DNA of 64,000 bases from Bacillota bacterium. Lineage in GTDB: Bacteria; Bacillota; Desulfotomaculia; Desulfotomaculales; Desulfohalotomaculaceae. Below the pieces are notes generated by a model. That model had not been told where the DNA came from. It worked only from the letters and a program-made list of their open reading frames with translations, and ran no database searches. The stretch is from NCBI GenBank assembly GCA_009711615.1, contig VENI01000005.1, forward strand, positions 62,001 through 126,000, in the 5' to 3' direction. The position numbers and the translations under genes were made by a program. Shown here one piece after another: positions 17,752 to 27,364 of the stretch (the stretch's first letter is position 1; every line of letters starts with the position of its first letter).

Positions 17752-19125
17752 TTACTTGCTGGCGAATTTTTCCACTGCTCTGGTTGCTAGGTTGGGTTTT
17801 GCCAATGCACCGGGGCCGCCTACACAGCCTCCGTCACAGGCCATACACTCTATAAAGGTAAATTTGTCGCCACCGGCTTTACTGGTTTTCTTTAATGTGG
17901 TTAAGCAGTTCTTTAAACCTTGAACTGTCACAACCTCTACCTCTAATTTATCCGACAGGTGATGCATAACCGCGTCACTGACACCGCCTACCCGAGCAAA
18001 CAGCCGACCGTATGATGAAACTCCTTCCATCTCGGATGGACTGTGATCTGTAGGGTTAATATCCTTTGCCTCAAACAATGCCGACATTTCTTCAAAGGTC
18101 AGAACCATATCAATTTCTTCTCCCCATCTGGCTTCATGCTTTTTAGCCATGCAGGGTCCGATAAATACAGTGGTTACCTTATTGTCGTAGTTTTCTCTAA
18201 CTACCTGTCCAGTAGCCCGCATGGGCGATACGCTGGTGGAAAGCTTATCTGTAAGTTCAGGCACTTTTTGAGTTGCTGCACTGTAATATGCAGGACAGCA
18301 GGAATTGGTCATTATCTTCTGGTCATAATGCTCTTCAATTTCCTTTGCCTCTTCTTTGGAAACCAAATCTGCTCCATAAGCGGCCTCAACCACATCGGTA
18401 AAGCCCAGCTTTAACAGTGCCGATTTTATATGACCCGGTGTCACCTTAGGCCCAAACTGTCCGGCAATGGCCGGGGCGATTATAGCGACCAGAGGTCGTT
18501 CTTCTTTTCTAATTGCATTGATAACATCACACATTCGAGTAGTGTCGGTGATGGCACCGAAGGGACATACCGAAACACACATGCCACAGGATACACATTT
18601 CTCATCATCTATAATTGCCCGGCGGTTCTCATCAACAGTTACCGCACCCACCGCACAGGAACGCTCGCAAGGGCGGGTAACTTCCACAATGGCGTGGTAA
18701 GGACAACTCTTAGCACAAATGCCACATTCCACACAGGAAGAATTATCGATAAAGGCCCGACTTTGGATTACAGAAATAGATTTTTTGGGACAGCTGTTGC
18801 GACAGGGATGAGCAACACAGTTTTGGCAGGCATCAGTAACAACGTACTTGTTCATTGAGCATCCGTTGCAAGCATCAGGTATTACTGTGATAGTTCTATC
18901 CTTTGATTCTGCCCCCATGGCAATTTTAATACGCTCGCTGGCAATGGCTCTTTCTTTATATATACAGCATCGATAGCGGGCTGGGCCATCGGGAACAATT
19001 TCCTTTACAATTTGCTCAACATCTCCGAACTTGGCTTCTTCTTCCAATGGATTGTTAAAAGCCCAGTACGCCACCTCGGAAAGAACCTCCCGGCGCAGTT
19101 TGGTAACTTCAGATGCAGGATTCAT
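17752..19125 (-). CDS. Monomeric [FeFe] hydrogenase (group-B-like)
   Basis: Interconverts protons plus reduced ferredoxin (likely partner) and H2 in the cytoplasm; 457 residues. Order: N-terminal helical segment, a cysteine-rich region (CNGC, CQNC...CRNSCP), two ferredoxin-type 4Fe-4S motifs (CVECGICAKSCP and CVSCGMCVSVCP), then the H-cluster domain with the three signatures NSCCPAYY (Cys276/277), GPCMAKKHE (Cys325) and ECMACDGGCVGG (Cys427, 430, 434). L1 and L2 differ from classical group A (TSCCPGW, PCTAKK) and match the group B pattern. No NAD-binding partner genes lie nearby, so it is not an electron-bifurcating complex. ATG 19125 has GGGAGG upstream. A sensory role is a less likely alternative because the catalytic set is intact. 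Confidence 0.88.
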   Translation of the reverse strand: MNPASEVTKLRREVLSEVAYWAFNNPLEEEAKFGDVEQIVKEIVPDGPARYRCCIYKERAIASERIKIAMGAESKDRTITVIPDACNGCSMNKYVVTDACQNCVAHPCRNSCPKKSISVIQSRAFIDNSSCVECGICAKSCPYHAIVEVTRPCERSCAVGAVTVDENRRAIIDDEKCVSCGMCVSVCPFGAITDTTRMCDVINAIRKEERPLVAIIAPAIAGQFGPKVTPGHIKSALLKLGFTDVVEAAYGADLVSKEEAKEIEEHYDQKIMTNSCCPAYYSAATQKVPELTDKLSTSVSPMRATGQVVRENYDNKVTTVFIGPCMAKKHEARWGEEIDMVLTFEEMSALFEAKDINPTDHSPSEMEGVSSYGRLFARVGGVSDAVMHHLSDKLEVEVVTVQGLKNCLTTLKKTSKAGGDKFTFIECMACDGGCVGGPGALAKPNLATRAVEKFASK

Positions 19126-19230
19126 ACAACTGCCTCCCTCTTATGCTTTAATAATCTATCTATATATATTTGAAAAGTACCAGCTTCTATTTTTAATAAT
19201 AACCAGTTATCTGATTGAACTCTTGTGACA

Positions 19231-19260
19231 ATTATCTCACGCAGAATGTAAAAAAGTCAA
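19231..19260 (-). promoter_or_regulatory. Sigma-A-like promoter of the hydrogenase gene
   Basis: On the minus strand TTGACT (19260–19255), an 18-base spacer and GATAAT (19236–19231), about 105 bases before the start codon. It is the only near-consensus pair in this gap. Confidence 0.5.
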
Positions 19261-19327
19261 TTAACCAGCAATAAATCTTAATTTCGTAAAATATCAGCAT
19301 ATTTTGAATCTAGGCAATAAATAGAAA

Positions 19328-19357
19328 AGGGTGACACACTAAATTGTGTATCACCCT
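19328..19357 (-). terminator. Terminator of the his operon
   Basis: AGGGTGA-C-ACAC and GTGT-A-TCACCCT form a 12-bp stem with one mismatch and a six-base loop; the minus strand continues CTTTTCTATTT. It overlaps the hisIE stop codon. Confidence 0.75.
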
Positions 19358-20036
19358 ACTTAACTGGTTTTCTTCTTTTGGCCAGTTCATTATATACTTG
19401 TTGGGGAGATATATCCTGTTCTGCAAGTAGCACCAACAGGTGGTAAATTAAATCTGCCGCTTCGTAGCCAACTTCATCTTTATCTCTGTTTTTTGCTCCG
19501 ATTATCACTTCTGCCGCTTCTTCGCCAATCTTCTTACAGATTTTGTCCACTCCTTTATCGAAAAGGTAAGTGGTATAAGAGCCTTCTGGAAGCTCTTTTT
19601 TACGCTGTGCAATTACATCATACAGTTCATTTATAATATTGGCACCGCTGTCGCTGTAAACCTCATCGGGATTGAACTGCTGTTCCCCTTCCACAGTTGT
19701 GCTGCCTTCTGACTGCAGGCGGTAGTGGAAACAGCTTTTATAGCCTTCATGACAGGCACCAGCACCCATTTGACGGGCCAACACCAACAGGGTATCTGCG
19801 TCACAGTCATAGTAAACGGATTCTACTTTCTGCACATGCCCACTAGTTTCTCCTTTGTGCCACATCTTCTGCCGGCTACGACTGTAAAACCAGGTTTCCC
19901 CACTGGCCAGTGTTTTTTCCACCGCCTCTTTATTCATCCACGCCATCATTAAAACTTCTTTAGTCCCACTATCCTGCACAATAGCCGGAATCAACCCATC
20001 CTGATTATATTTTAATTCATCAATATTACAATTCAA
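19356..20036 (-). CDS. hisIE: Phosphoribosyl-AMP cyclohydrolase / phosphoribosyl-ATP pyrophosphatase (fusion)
   Basis: Catalyses steps 2 and 3 of histidine synthesis, 226 residues. The HisI half (about 1–110) has [17 protein letters not shown] and the zinc/active-site [12 protein letters not shown]. The HisE half (about 125–226) has [14 protein letters not shown] and [18 protein letters not shown], a MazG-like helical fold. The start is TTG 20036 with AAGGTG six bases upstream; the GTG nine bases earlier is part of that ribosome site. Last gene of the his operon; its stop lies in the terminator stem. Confidence 0.95.
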   Translation of the reverse strand: MNCNIDELKYNQDGLIPAIVQDSGTKEVLMMAWMNKEAVEKTLASGETWFYSRSRQKMWHKGETSGHVQKVESVYYDCDADTLLVLARQMGAGACHEGYKSCFHYRLQSEGSTTVEGEQQFNPDEVYSDSGANIINELYDVIAQRKKELPEGSYTTYLFDKGVDKICKKIGEEAAEVIIGAKNRDKDEVGYEAADLIYHLLVLLAEQDISPQQVYNELAKRRKPVK

Positions 20037-20086
20037 TATTATCACCTTCTAATTATTATCCAACCCGTATTCCAACTTTCTACTTC

Positions 20087-20845
20087 TTAATTCCTCACTT
20101 CAATCCCCCGCTGCACTAAATAATCCTTTGCATCTTTCATTGAGTACTCTCGGAAGTGAAAAATTGATGCCGCCAGTGCTGCATCAGCTTTACCCTTGGT
20201 AAACCCTTCAGCAATGTGCTGTAAGTTACCCACTCCACCGGAAGCTATTACCGGTATGTTAACTGTTTCTGCCACTGCACTGGTTAATCCCAAGTCAAAA
20301 CCTTCCTTGGTTCCATCCCGGTCCATGCTGGTAAGCAGTATTTCTCCAGCACCCAACTGTTCCACCTGCTTTGCCCATTCTAAGGCATCTATGCCGGTGG
20401 GTTTGCGACCGCCGTGGGTGTAGATCTCCCACTTCTTCTCGTCCACCTGCCGGGCATCAATGGCCACCACAATACACTGGCTTCCAAACCTGTTGGCCCC
20501 ATCCTGTACCACCTGGGGGTTCTTAATGGCAGCAGTGTTTACAGCCACTTTGTCAGCACCAGCTTTTAACATTTCCCGCATATCATCCACCGTTCTAATG
20601 CCGCCACCCACTGTAAAGGGAATAAACACTTCTTCGGCGGTACGGTGAACCACATCCAGCATGGTATTTCGCCCATCACTGGAGGCGGTGATGTCTAAAA
20701 ATACTAGTTCATCAGCACCCTCTCGGTCGTATAGAGCAGCCAGTTCCACTGGGTCACCGGCATCTCTTAGGTTAACAAAGTTGGTTCCTTTAACAACTCT
20801 ACCCTCGGTAACGTCAAGGCAGGGAATAATTCTTTTCAGTAGCAT
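20087..20845 (-). CDS. hisF: Imidazole glycerol phosphate synthase, cyclase subunit
   Basis: Uses ammonia from HisH to convert PRFAR into IGP and AICAR. 252 residues, a (beta/alpha)8 barrel. Catalytic Asp11 is in [12 protein letters not shown] and the second catalytic Asp is in VVAIDARQ; phosphate-binding GGGIRT and ASGGVGN loops are present. ATG 20845 has GGGGGT upstream and lies two bases after hisA ends. The AICAR it releases feeds PurH, encoded in the purine operon of the same window. Confidence 0.97.
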   Translation of the reverse strand: MLLKRIIPCLDVTEGRVVKGTNFVNLRDAGDPVELAALYDREGADELVFLDITASSDGRNTMLDVVHRTAEEVFIPFTVGGGIRTVDDMREMLKAGADKVAVNTAAIKNPQVVQDGANRFGSQCIVVAIDARQVDEKKWEIYTHGGRKPTGIDALEWAKQVEQLGAGEILLTSMDRDGTKEGFDLGLTSAVAETVNIPVIASGGVGNLQHIAEGFTKGKADAALAASIFHFREYSMKDAKDYLVQRGIEVRN

Positions 20846-20847
20846 TG

Positions 20848-21582
20848 CTACACCCCCTGGCTTTCTGCAACTGCTAGGGCATCCTTTAGTTCCACTTTTC
20901 CACTATACAGCGCCTTACCCATAATAGCCCCTTCCACGCCATCCTTTTCCATCAGTTTAATTTGGCGAAGGTCATCAATCGAGGACACACCTCCGGAGGC
21001 TATTACTTTTAAGTCGGTGGCACTGGCCAGTTCACCGGTGGCTTCCAGGTTTGGCCCTTTCATAGTGCCATCCCGGCGAATATCGGTGAATATTACCCGC
21101 TTCACACCAATTTCTTTCATCTGCCGGGCAAGTTCTATCGCATTTATATCTGATTCTACTGCCCAACCTTGCACTGCAGCCCGTCCATCCCGAGCGTCAA
21201 TACCCAACACTATCTGTTCATCAAACTGCTGCACTGCCTCACGCACAACTTCCGGCTGAGATATGGCCGCAGTGCCCAGTATCACTCTACTTACCCCAAT
21301 GGCCAACAAATTCTTAATGGTAGATATATCCCTAATGCCACCGCCCACCTGAACCGGAATGTCCAGGGTATTCACTATCTCCTTTATCACATCAAGGTTT
21401 CTTGGCTCTCCGGCAAAGGCACCGTCCAAATCCACCACGTGCAAATACTTTGCACCCAACCGTTGCCATTGTTTAGCCATTTCAGCGGGTTGTTCACCAT
21501 ATACTGTTTCTTTATCCAACCTGCCTTCTACCAAGCGTACACATTTCCCATTTCTTAAATCAATGGCCGGTAAAATTAACAT
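20848..21582 (-). CDS. hisA: ProFAR isomerase (phosphoribosylformimino-AICAR-P isomerase)
   Basis: Fourth step of histidine synthesis, an Amadori rearrangement of ProFAR to PRFAR. 244 residues, half-barrel sequence repeats as in HisF. Catalytic Asp8 is in [14 protein letters not shown] and the partner Asp is in VLGIDARDG; phosphate loops GGGIRD and ASGGVSS are present. ATG 21582 overlaps the end of hisH by seven bases, suggesting translational coupling. Confidence 0.97.
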   Translation of the reverse strand: MLILPAIDLRNGKCVRLVEGRLDKETVYGEQPAEMAKQWQRLGAKYLHVVDLDGAFAGEPRNLDVIKEIVNTLDIPVQVGGGIRDISTIKNLLAIGVSRVILGTAAISQPEVVREAVQQFDEQIVLGIDARDGRAAVQGWAVESDINAIELARQMKEIGVKRVIFTDIRRDGTMKGPNLEATGELASATDLKVIASGGVSSIDDLRQIKLMEKDGVEGAIMGKALYSGKVELKDALAVAESQGV

Positions 21583-22187
21583 CTCTCCACCAACTTTCCA
21601 AAGTTCTGCAATATCTTAAGCCCCAATTGGCTGCTTTTTTCTGGGTGAAATTGTATGCCAAAGACGTTGTCTCTACCCACTATAGAGGCAAAATCCTTCC
21701 CGTAATCGGTGGTGGTGAGAACCACTGCATCTTCGGACGGTTCTACATAGTAAGAATGCACAAAGTAAAATGCTGAACCATCTGGTAGACCCTCCAGCAG
21801 CGGGCTGGGACGTTTAATTGCAATCTGGTTCCAACCCATGTGCGGTACCTTTAGCCCCGGAGGAAGGCGACGGACTCTTCCCTGAAAGATGCCCAAGCCA
21901 GCCGTTTCTCCCCACTCTTCACTGCTTTCAAATAGCAGTTGCTGTCCTAAGCAAATACCTGCAAGTGGGTTTCCTGAAGCAGCAATTTCTTGAATGGCTT
22001 TTACCATTCCCATTTGGTGCAAATTATCCATGGCATCGGCAAAGGCTCCGACTCCGGGCAGTACCACACCGGAATATTGGTTTAATTTTTCCGGGTCTGT
22101 GACAAACTCTGCTTGATAACCCACCTTTTCAAAGCCCTTCTGCACACTGCGCAGGTTACCCATTCCATAATCTATAATTGCAATCAT
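21576..22187 (-). CDS. hisH: Imidazole glycerol phosphate synthase, glutaminase subunit
   Basis: Class I glutamine amidotransferase that supplies ammonia to HisF; about 203 residues. It opens MIAIIDYGMGNLRSV; the nucleophile Cys is in GICLGQQLL and the His/Glu of the triad in GIQFHPEKSS. ATG 22187 is preferred: GGGGAGA lies six bases upstream and homologs begin there, whereas a reading from 22229 adds 14 unrelated residues. Confidence 0.96.
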   Translation of the reverse strand: MIAIIDYGMGNLRSVQKGFEKVGYQAEFVTDPEKLNQYSGVVLPGVGAFADAMDNLHQMGMVKAIQEIAASGNPLAGICLGQQLLFESSEEWGETAGLGIFQGRVRRLPPGLKVPHMGWNQIAIKRPSPLLEGLPDGSAFYFVHSYYVEPSEDAVVLTTTDYGKDFASIVGRDNVFGIQFHPEKSSQLGLKILQNFGKLVERC

Positions 22188-22200
22188 AAAATTATCTCCC

Positions 22201-22788
22201 CTACAAAATACCTTTGGTTGATGGTACACCTGTCACTAGCTCATCTTTAGCCGCTGCCATGCGCATGGCCCGGCCCAGTGCTTTAAAAATAGCTTCAATG
22301 ATGTGATGGGTATTTCTGCCGCTGATCAACCGCACATGTAACGTAAACTGGCCGTTTAAAGCCAGTGCTCGCAAAAATTCTTCCAGCAGTTCGGTGTCAA
22401 ACTCACCCACTTTTTCAGTAGGTAGATTAACATCCATTTCTAGATGGCCCCGGCCACTAAAATCTACCACCACTAGTGCCAGCGCCTCATCCATGGGTAC
22501 AAAGGCATGGCCATAGCGGTTTATACCAGCCTTATCGCCTAAGGCTTCATTTACCACTTTTCCCAAACAGATGCCCACATCTTCCACAGTGTGGTGAAGG
22601 TCTACACATAGATCCCCTTGGGCATAAAGCTCTAGGTCAAAATTTCCGTGCTTAGACCACAGGTTAAGCATATGGTCAAAAAAACCAATTTCAGTGCTTA
22701 TTTTTTTATTACCACTGCCGTCCAGGTTTAAGTCCACAGAAATATTGGTTTCCGATGTCTGCCTGTCTGCTTTTGCTATCCTAGTCAC
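22201..22788 (-). CDS. hisB: Imidazoleglycerol-phosphate dehydratase
   Basis: Dehydrates IGP to imidazole-acetol phosphate using two Mn ions. 195 residues, the monofunctional length with no phosphatase domain. Family blocks: GFFDHMLN, DLHHTVEDVGICLG and the second-repeat HHIIEAIFKALGRA. GTG 22788 immediately follows the hisC stop, with GAGGTG upstream. As no HolPase gene is present in this operon, histidinol phosphatase must be encoded elsewhere. Confidence 0.97.
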   Translation of the reverse strand: MTRIAKADRQTSETNISVDLNLDGSGNKKISTEIGFFDHMLNLWSKHGNFDLELYAQGDLCVDLHHTVEDVGICLGKVVNEALGDKAGINRYGHAFVPMDEALALVVVDFSGRGHLEMDVNLPTEKVGEFDTELLEEFLRALALNGQFTLHVRLISGRNTHHIIEAIFKALGRAMRMAAAKDELVTGVPSTKGIL

Positions 22789-23859
22789 TTATTTCACCTC
22801 GTTAACGGCGTTAGATAGCGCCTTGACAAATGCTTCGCTCTCTTCTTTTGTGCCGGCGTTAACTCTTAAATATCCTGCCAGGTCGCTTCCTAAGTTTCTC
22901 ACCAAAATTTTCTGCCCTAGCAGTTTTTGGTGCACCTCTCCGGCATCCATGTCAGTACGGAACAAGATGTAGTTGGCGTCGGTTGGGAACACCTCCACCC
23001 CAGGAAGTTGAGAGATTGCTTTTATTATGTAATCCCGATTGGCTATAATTTGCTGCCACTGCTCCTTGAAAGTGGGTAGGTACTCCAGAGCCACTCCAGC
23101 AGCCATTTGGGAGAAACTGTTCAGATTATAGGGTTGCTTAATGCGTAATAAATCGTTAATTAGCTGCTCACTGGCCAGCATGTAACCCACCCGTAAACCA
23201 GCTAAACCAAAGGCCTTGGAAAAAGTACGCAAGATAACCAGGTTTGGGTATTTATCTAACAGTGGTGTGCAATCAACACCACCAAATTCCAGATAAGCCT
23301 GATCCACAACTACCACTGCATTTGTACTGGCCAATATTTCCTCAATTACTTCTAGAGATGTGGCGTTACCGGTAGGGTTGTTGGGACTGCACAATACCAG
23401 CAGTCTGGCTTTGGCTGCCTGAACCGCCTTGGCCAGCACCCGAGGATTAACGCCGAAGTCTTCTTCCCTAGGCAATTCCACCGCTTCTGCCCCAGCAATT
23501 TGGCTATGAATACGATACATGGAAAAGGTTGGGCTGGATATAACCAGATTGCCGCCGCTTCCAAAGGCTTGGGCCAGGTAAAAAATTAGTTCATCTGAGC
23601 CGTTGCCCACAATCACCTGTTCCGGCCGCACACCCACATAGCGAGAAATGCTGTGACGCAATTCCACTGCCATAGGGTCAGGGTAGAGGGGGAAGTTGAC
23701 TTTTTCCAAACGGTTCTTTATTTCCTCCAAAGCCTCCTGGGGAAAGGGGTAAGGGTTTTCATTAGCATCCAGTTTTATTGTATCGGGATAATCATGGGGC
23801 TGATAAGGTTTTATATCCTGCAAATCCTCCCGCATTAATTCCGTTGGGTTAAATGTCAC
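22789..23859 (-). CDS. hisC: Histidinol-phosphate aminotransferase
   Basis: PLP-dependent aminotransferase (class I/II) converting imidazole-acetol phosphate and glutamate to histidinol phosphate. 356 residues. Seen: KLDANENPYPFP, the cofactor-phosphate region VGNGSDELI, VVVDQAYLEF, and the Schiff-base Lys in RTFSKAFGLAGLRVGY. GTG 23859 has GGTGGTG upstream. The gap to hisD contains a repeat array. Confidence 0.96.
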   Translation of the reverse strand: MTFNPTELMREDLQDIKPYQPHDYPDTIKLDANENPYPFPQEALEEIKNRLEKVNFPLYPDPMAVELRHSISRYVGVRPEQVIVGNGSDELIFYLAQAFGSGGNLVISSPTFSMYRIHSQIAGAEAVELPREEDFGVNPRVLAKAVQAAKARLLVLCSPNNPTGNATSLEVIEEILASTNAVVVVDQAYLEFGGVDCTPLLDKYPNLVILRTFSKAFGLAGLRVGYMLASEQLINDLLRIKQPYNLNSFSQMAAGVALEYLPTFKEQWQQIIANRDYIIKAISQLPGVEVFPTDANYILFRTDMDAGEVHQKLLGQKILVRNLGSDLAGYLRVNAGTKEESEAFVKALSNAVNEVK

Positions 23860-23882
23860 TATATTTCACCACCAATATATGT

Positions 23883-23965
23883 TATTCAGTATTCAGAATT
23901 TGGAATTTGGATTTTAGTTTTTTGCTTTTTCATTCTGACTCCTGACTCCTGAATTCTGACTCCTC
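23883..23965. repeat. 7-bp-unit repeat pair at the hisD 3' end
   Basis: The short left arm (ATTCAG-TATTCAG-AATT, about 23883–23900) lies after hisD. The right arm, CATTCTGACTCCTGACTCCTGAATTCTGACTCC-type units (23930–23965), lies inside the hisD frame and encodes the extra tail. The element has replaced or extended the original gene end. Confidence 0.75.
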
Positions 23966-25257
23966 TCATTATTAAATTCTCTCATTCGCAGCCTCACTGC
24001 ATTGGCGTGGGCTTCCAATCCTTCCACTTCTGCCAGGCGAACCACATGATCTCCTAAACGTTCCAAAGTTTCTTTGGAGAAGGATATTACCGTTGACTTC
24101 TTAATAAAAGTATCAACATTTAAGCCGGAATAAAATTTAGCTGTACCCCCGGTGGGTAGCACATGATTGGGACCAGCTAAGTAATCGCCCACTGGTTCTG
24201 GGGCATAAGGACCCATAAATATAGAACCGGCATTCTGTACTTTACCCACCCAAGCAAAAGGATCTTCCACCAACAGTTCCAAATGCTCCGGGGCAAAACG
24301 GTTGGCTATATCAATGGCTTCATTTAGGTCTTTGGTTATTACAATGGTGCCATAATCTCCAAGGGAGCGTTTAGCCACATCCTGCCGGGGCAGTTCTTTT
24401 AACTGTGTTAACAGTTCATCCTGCACCTGTTGGGCTAATTTTTCATCCGGTGTCAGCAACACAGACGCTGCCAGTGGATCGTGCTCTGCCTGAGAAAGCA
24501 GATCAGCCGCTGCATATGTCGGGTTGGCGTTACTATCTGCTATTACCAGCACTTCACTGGGACCGGCAAGCATGTCAATGTCAACTTTGCCATACACCTG
24601 CTGTTTGGCCAGTGTGACAAAAATGTTGCCCGGACCGGTTATTTTATCCACCGGGCTGATGGTTTGGGTGCCATGGGCCAGTGCTGCAATTGCCTGGGCA
24701 CCTCCCACCCGATATATTTCAGATGCCCCTGCCTCCCGGGCGGCCACCAAGGTGTAGGGGTTTATTTTACCGTCTTTACCGGGAGGCGTAACCATTACCA
24801 CTTCTTCCACCCCTGCCACTTTGGCCGGCACAACATTCATTAACACCGAGGATGGATAAGATGCAGTACCCCCTGGTACATATGTACCTACTCGAAACAG
24901 TGGGCGCACCATCTGGCCCATTACAGTACCTTCGTCATCGGGTTCAAACCAAGAGTCCGCCCGCTGACGAGTGTGAAATTTCTTAATACGGTCCCGGGCC
25001 AATTTTAGTGACTCCAGCACCTGGCCATCAACTTCTTCATAAGCTTGGTTTATTTCTTCTTCAGTTACCCGTAGCTGTGCAGTGGTTAACTGAACCTTGT
25101 CAAACTTCTCGGTAAGATCTATTAAAGCCTGGTCTCCTTCCTTCACCACGGCATCAATAATTTGCGCTACATTTTTAGAAATATCTTTCTTGCCGGTTTC
25201 CCGGCGGTATAAATAACCAGTTAGAGCTAAGTCATCAGACTTAAGTATTTTAATCAT
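23914..25257 (-). CDS. hisD: Histidinol dehydrogenase
   Basis: Zinc enzyme that oxidises L-histidinol to histidine with two NAD+. 447 residues; blocks include [48 protein letters not shown] and [21 protein letters not shown] 25257 is preferred (GGAGG eight bases upstream) and overlaps the hisG stop by eight bases. The last 18 or so residues (after [22 protein letters not shown]) are translated 7-bp repeat and are not part of the family's normal end. They lie outside the catalytic core, so activity is probably kept. Confidence 0.96.
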   Translation of the reverse strand: MIKILKSDDLALTGYLYRRETGKKDISKNVAQIIDAVVKEGDQALIDLTEKFDKVQLTTAQLRVTEEEINQAYEEVDGQVLESLKLARDRIKKFHTRQRADSWFEPDDEGTVMGQMVRPLFRVGTYVPGGTASYPSSVLMNVVPAKVAGVEEVVMVTPPGKDGKINPYTLVAAREAGASEIYRVGGAQAIAALAHGTQTISPVDKITGPGNIFVTLAKQQVYGKVDIDMLAGPSEVLVIADSNANPTYAAADLLSQAEHDPLAASVLLTPDEKLAQQVQDELLTQLKELPRQDVAKRSLGDYGTIVITKDLNEAIDIANRFAPEHLELLVEDPFAWVGKVQNAGSIFMGPYAPEPVGDYLAGPNHVLPTGGTAKFYSGLNVDTFIKKSTVISFSKETLERLGDHVVRLAEVEGLEAHANAVRLRMREFNNERSQNSGVRSQNEKAKN

Positions 25258-25915
25258 CAAACAATCCTCCAGTAACAGCATTCCTGAATTCTTCTATAAT
25301 TGCATTTAACCGTTCAGCCTTGTACTGGTGGCTTACTCTGTTGGCAATCAGCCGAGCGGTAGAGTTCATTACATCAGCAATGGGAACCAAATTATTCTCT
25401 CGCAGTGTACGCCCGGTGGAAACTATGTCCACAATCATTTCTGCCAACCCAACTATCGGGGCCAACTCCACATTCCCATGCAGCTTGATAATTTCCATCT
25501 GCATACCTCGGCTGCGGAAATATTCTTCGGCTACCCGGGGAAATTTAGTTGCTACCCGGGCACGCCCCAATTGTTCCAAAGTAGAGTCTTTCCGTCTTTC
25601 GGGTACTGCCACCACAAAGCGGCATCCTCCAAACTTTAAATCCAGCAATTCATATACATCCTTTTGCTGTTCTACAATGGTGTCTTTTCCCACCAGTCCC
25701 AAATCTGCTGAACCATACTCCACAAAAGTAGGTATATCGGTGGGACGGCAAATTATATACCGTACGCCCTGGGTTTCATCTGTAAATAACAACTGTCTAG
25801 AATCTGCTTTTAGTAAATCACAGTTTAATCCAGCAGTTTCCAGCAGTTTAATGCTGGGTTTAAACAACGTTCCTTTTGGAATGGCAAAGGTTATAAAATT
25901 AGCAGCTGCAACCAA
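25250..25915 (-). CDS. hisG: ATP phosphoribosyltransferase, short-form catalytic subunit
   Basis: First and committed step of histidine synthesis: ATP plus PRPP to phosphoribosyl-ATP. 221 residues, the short form (HisG_S) without the C-terminal histidine-binding domain; it needs HisZ, which is encoded upstream. Blocks: FAIPKGTLFKPS, GSADLGLVGKDT and the PRPP loop EMIVDIVSTGRTLREN. TTG 25915 has AAGGAGG seven bases upstream. First gene of an eight-gene operon. Confidence 0.96.
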   Translation of the reverse strand: MVAAANFITFAIPKGTLFKPSIKLLETAGLNCDLLKADSRQLLFTDETQGVRYIICRPTDIPTFVEYGSADLGLVGKDTIVEQQKDVYELLDLKFGGCRFVVAVPERRKDSTLEQLGRARVATKFPRVAEEYFRSRGMQMEIIKLHGNVELAPIVGLAEMIVDIVSTGRTLRENNLVPIADVMNSTARLIANRVSHQYKAERLNAIIEEFRNAVTGGLFDD

Positions 25916-25957
25916 AACGCCGCCTCCTTTAGTTAGTTAAATCAATGATATGTTAAA

Positions 25958-25986
25958 ATGATAAACCCCCATAACCTACCTGTCAA
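25958..25986 (-). promoter_or_regulatory. Consensus sigma-A promoter of hisG operon
   Basis: On the minus strand TTGACA (25986–25981), a 17-base spacer and TATCAT (25963–25958), 43 bases before the hisG start. The 5' leader is too short for a T-box or attenuator, so control is likely at initiation, perhaps by the TrpR-like protein at 27365. Confidence 0.8.
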
Positions 25987-26157
25987 GCATTTTTTTCTAA
26001 TTAAATATAATTAATTTCTACTTATTCAGGTTTTAAAGAATTCATTTAGCATGAAATACTTCTCAGTAATCTTTCGACCTCTTTTTAAATTTTATATCAG
26101 AAATTAACCCCGCAACCAAAAAGTATCTTAATTGCCTGTAACATTTTGCTTGTTCCC

Positions 26158-27363
26158 TTATTCTGACTCCTGACTCCTAACTCCTGACTCCTTTACATAA
26201 ATTACATCCTTAATACAGCGCTCTTTGGCATAGCTTAAAACCTGCTCGTACTCTGCCGGTTCTAGCATTAGTTCTGCTTTTGATCCCTTAGCCCTTAACT
26301 GCTGCACTTTTTTCACTGCATCTGGCAATCTATCTGTGGCCCAACCCACCAACACATCTGCAGTTGGCCCTTCCGATGGACCTTGCTGCTTTTCCAGTGC
26401 CACTAACAGTTGATCAACATTGATGGCAAAACCTGTGGCCGGAAGTTGGTAGTCAAAGTGACCCAACAGGTTGTTATACCGACCACCGCCGCAGATGGGA
26501 AAACCCAATGACAGTGTATATCCTTCAAAAACAGCACCGGTATAATAATCCAAACCCAATAATAAGCCTAAATCTAGCGTTACATGCTGCTGCACACCGT
26601 AGCTGGCCAATGTTTCATACACCTGTTGCAGATTCTTTAAAGCAGCCATGGCATCTTCACTATCCAGTATTTCTTCTGCCTGTGGCAGTATGTCTGATCC
26701 ACCACGCAGTGACAACAACCGGGTAATCCGTTGTTGTTTTTCCGAGGGAATATCCCTGGCAGCCAGCAGTTCACCTAGTTTAACAAAATCTTTACCTTCC
26801 AGCGCTTTTTTAATTTCCTTCACCTGTTCTACATGGAGGTTTAATTCTTTCATTAAGCTGTGGAAAATTCCCACGTGGCCAAGGCTCAACCTAAAATCCT
26901 TTACTCCACTTCTTTGCAGTGCTTCCACTGCCATGGCCACCGCCTCTGCATCGGCGGCCGGTCCTGAAGCACCCAGCACCTCCACACCTGCTTGATAAAA
27001 TTCCCGCTGACGACCCACCAATGCTTCTTCATAGTTATAAGCATGAGACAAGTAATAAAGTCTAATTGGAATAGGAACGTGGCGCATTCTGGCCGACACC
27101 ATTCGTGCTATTGGCCTGGTGAGGTCTGGGCGAAGCGCCATAATATGACCCTTACGGTCTATGAATTTATAAAGTTCACCATCGTCACGATCTCCACTAA
27201 CTAAATTTTCATAGTATTCGAAGGTGGGAGTAACTACTTCCTGGTAACCCCACTGTTCAGCCAATTGGGCAAAACCTTGTTCCAACTGCCGTTTACGTTT
27301 AGCTTCAGCGGGCAATAAATCCCTTGCACCATCCGGCAGTCTTCCAAATCTTGATGAAACCAT
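26158..27363 (-). CDS. hisZ: ATP phosphoribosyltransferase regulatory subunit
   Basis: Histidyl-tRNA-synthetase-like protein that forms a complex with short HisG and confers activity and feedback control. 401 residues: class II synthetase core with GARDLLPAEA, PTFEYYENL, RPDLTRPIARM, a degenerate histidine-binding region (LDYYTGAVFEGY and GGGRYNNLLGHF), and a reduced C-terminal part. The full anticodon-binding domain of HisRS is not evident. The C-terminal SGVRSQESE is repeat-encoded. ATG 27363 has GAGAGGG upstream and starts one base after the preceding gene stops. Confidence 0.93.
   Translation of the reverse strand: MVSSRFGRLPDGARDLLPAEAKRKRQLEQGFAQLAEQWGYQEVVTPTFEYYENLVSGDRDDGELYKFIDRKGHIMALRPDLTRPIARMVSARMRHVPIPIRLYYLSHAYNYEEALVGRQREFYQAGVEVLGASGPAADAEAVAMAVEALQRSGVKDFRLSLGHVGIFHSLMKELNLHVEQVKEIKKALEGKDFVKLGELLAARDIPSEKQQRITRLLSLRGGSDILPQAEEILDSEDAMAALKNLQQVYETLASYGVQQHVTLDLGLLLGLDYYTGAVFEGYTLSLGFPICGGGRYNNLLGHFDYQLPATGFAINVDQLLVALEKQQGPSEGPTADVLVGWATDRLPDAVKKVQQLRAKGSKAELMLEPAEYEQVLSYAKERCIKDVIYVKESGVRSQESE
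26159..26193. repeat. 7-bp-unit repeat arm inside the hisZ 3' end
   Basis: TTCTGACTCC-TGACTCC-TAACTCC-TGACTCC-type units encode the last residues of HisZ (SGVRSQESE). No opposite arm is obvious nearby. Confidence 0.75.
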
Positions 27364-27364
27364 A

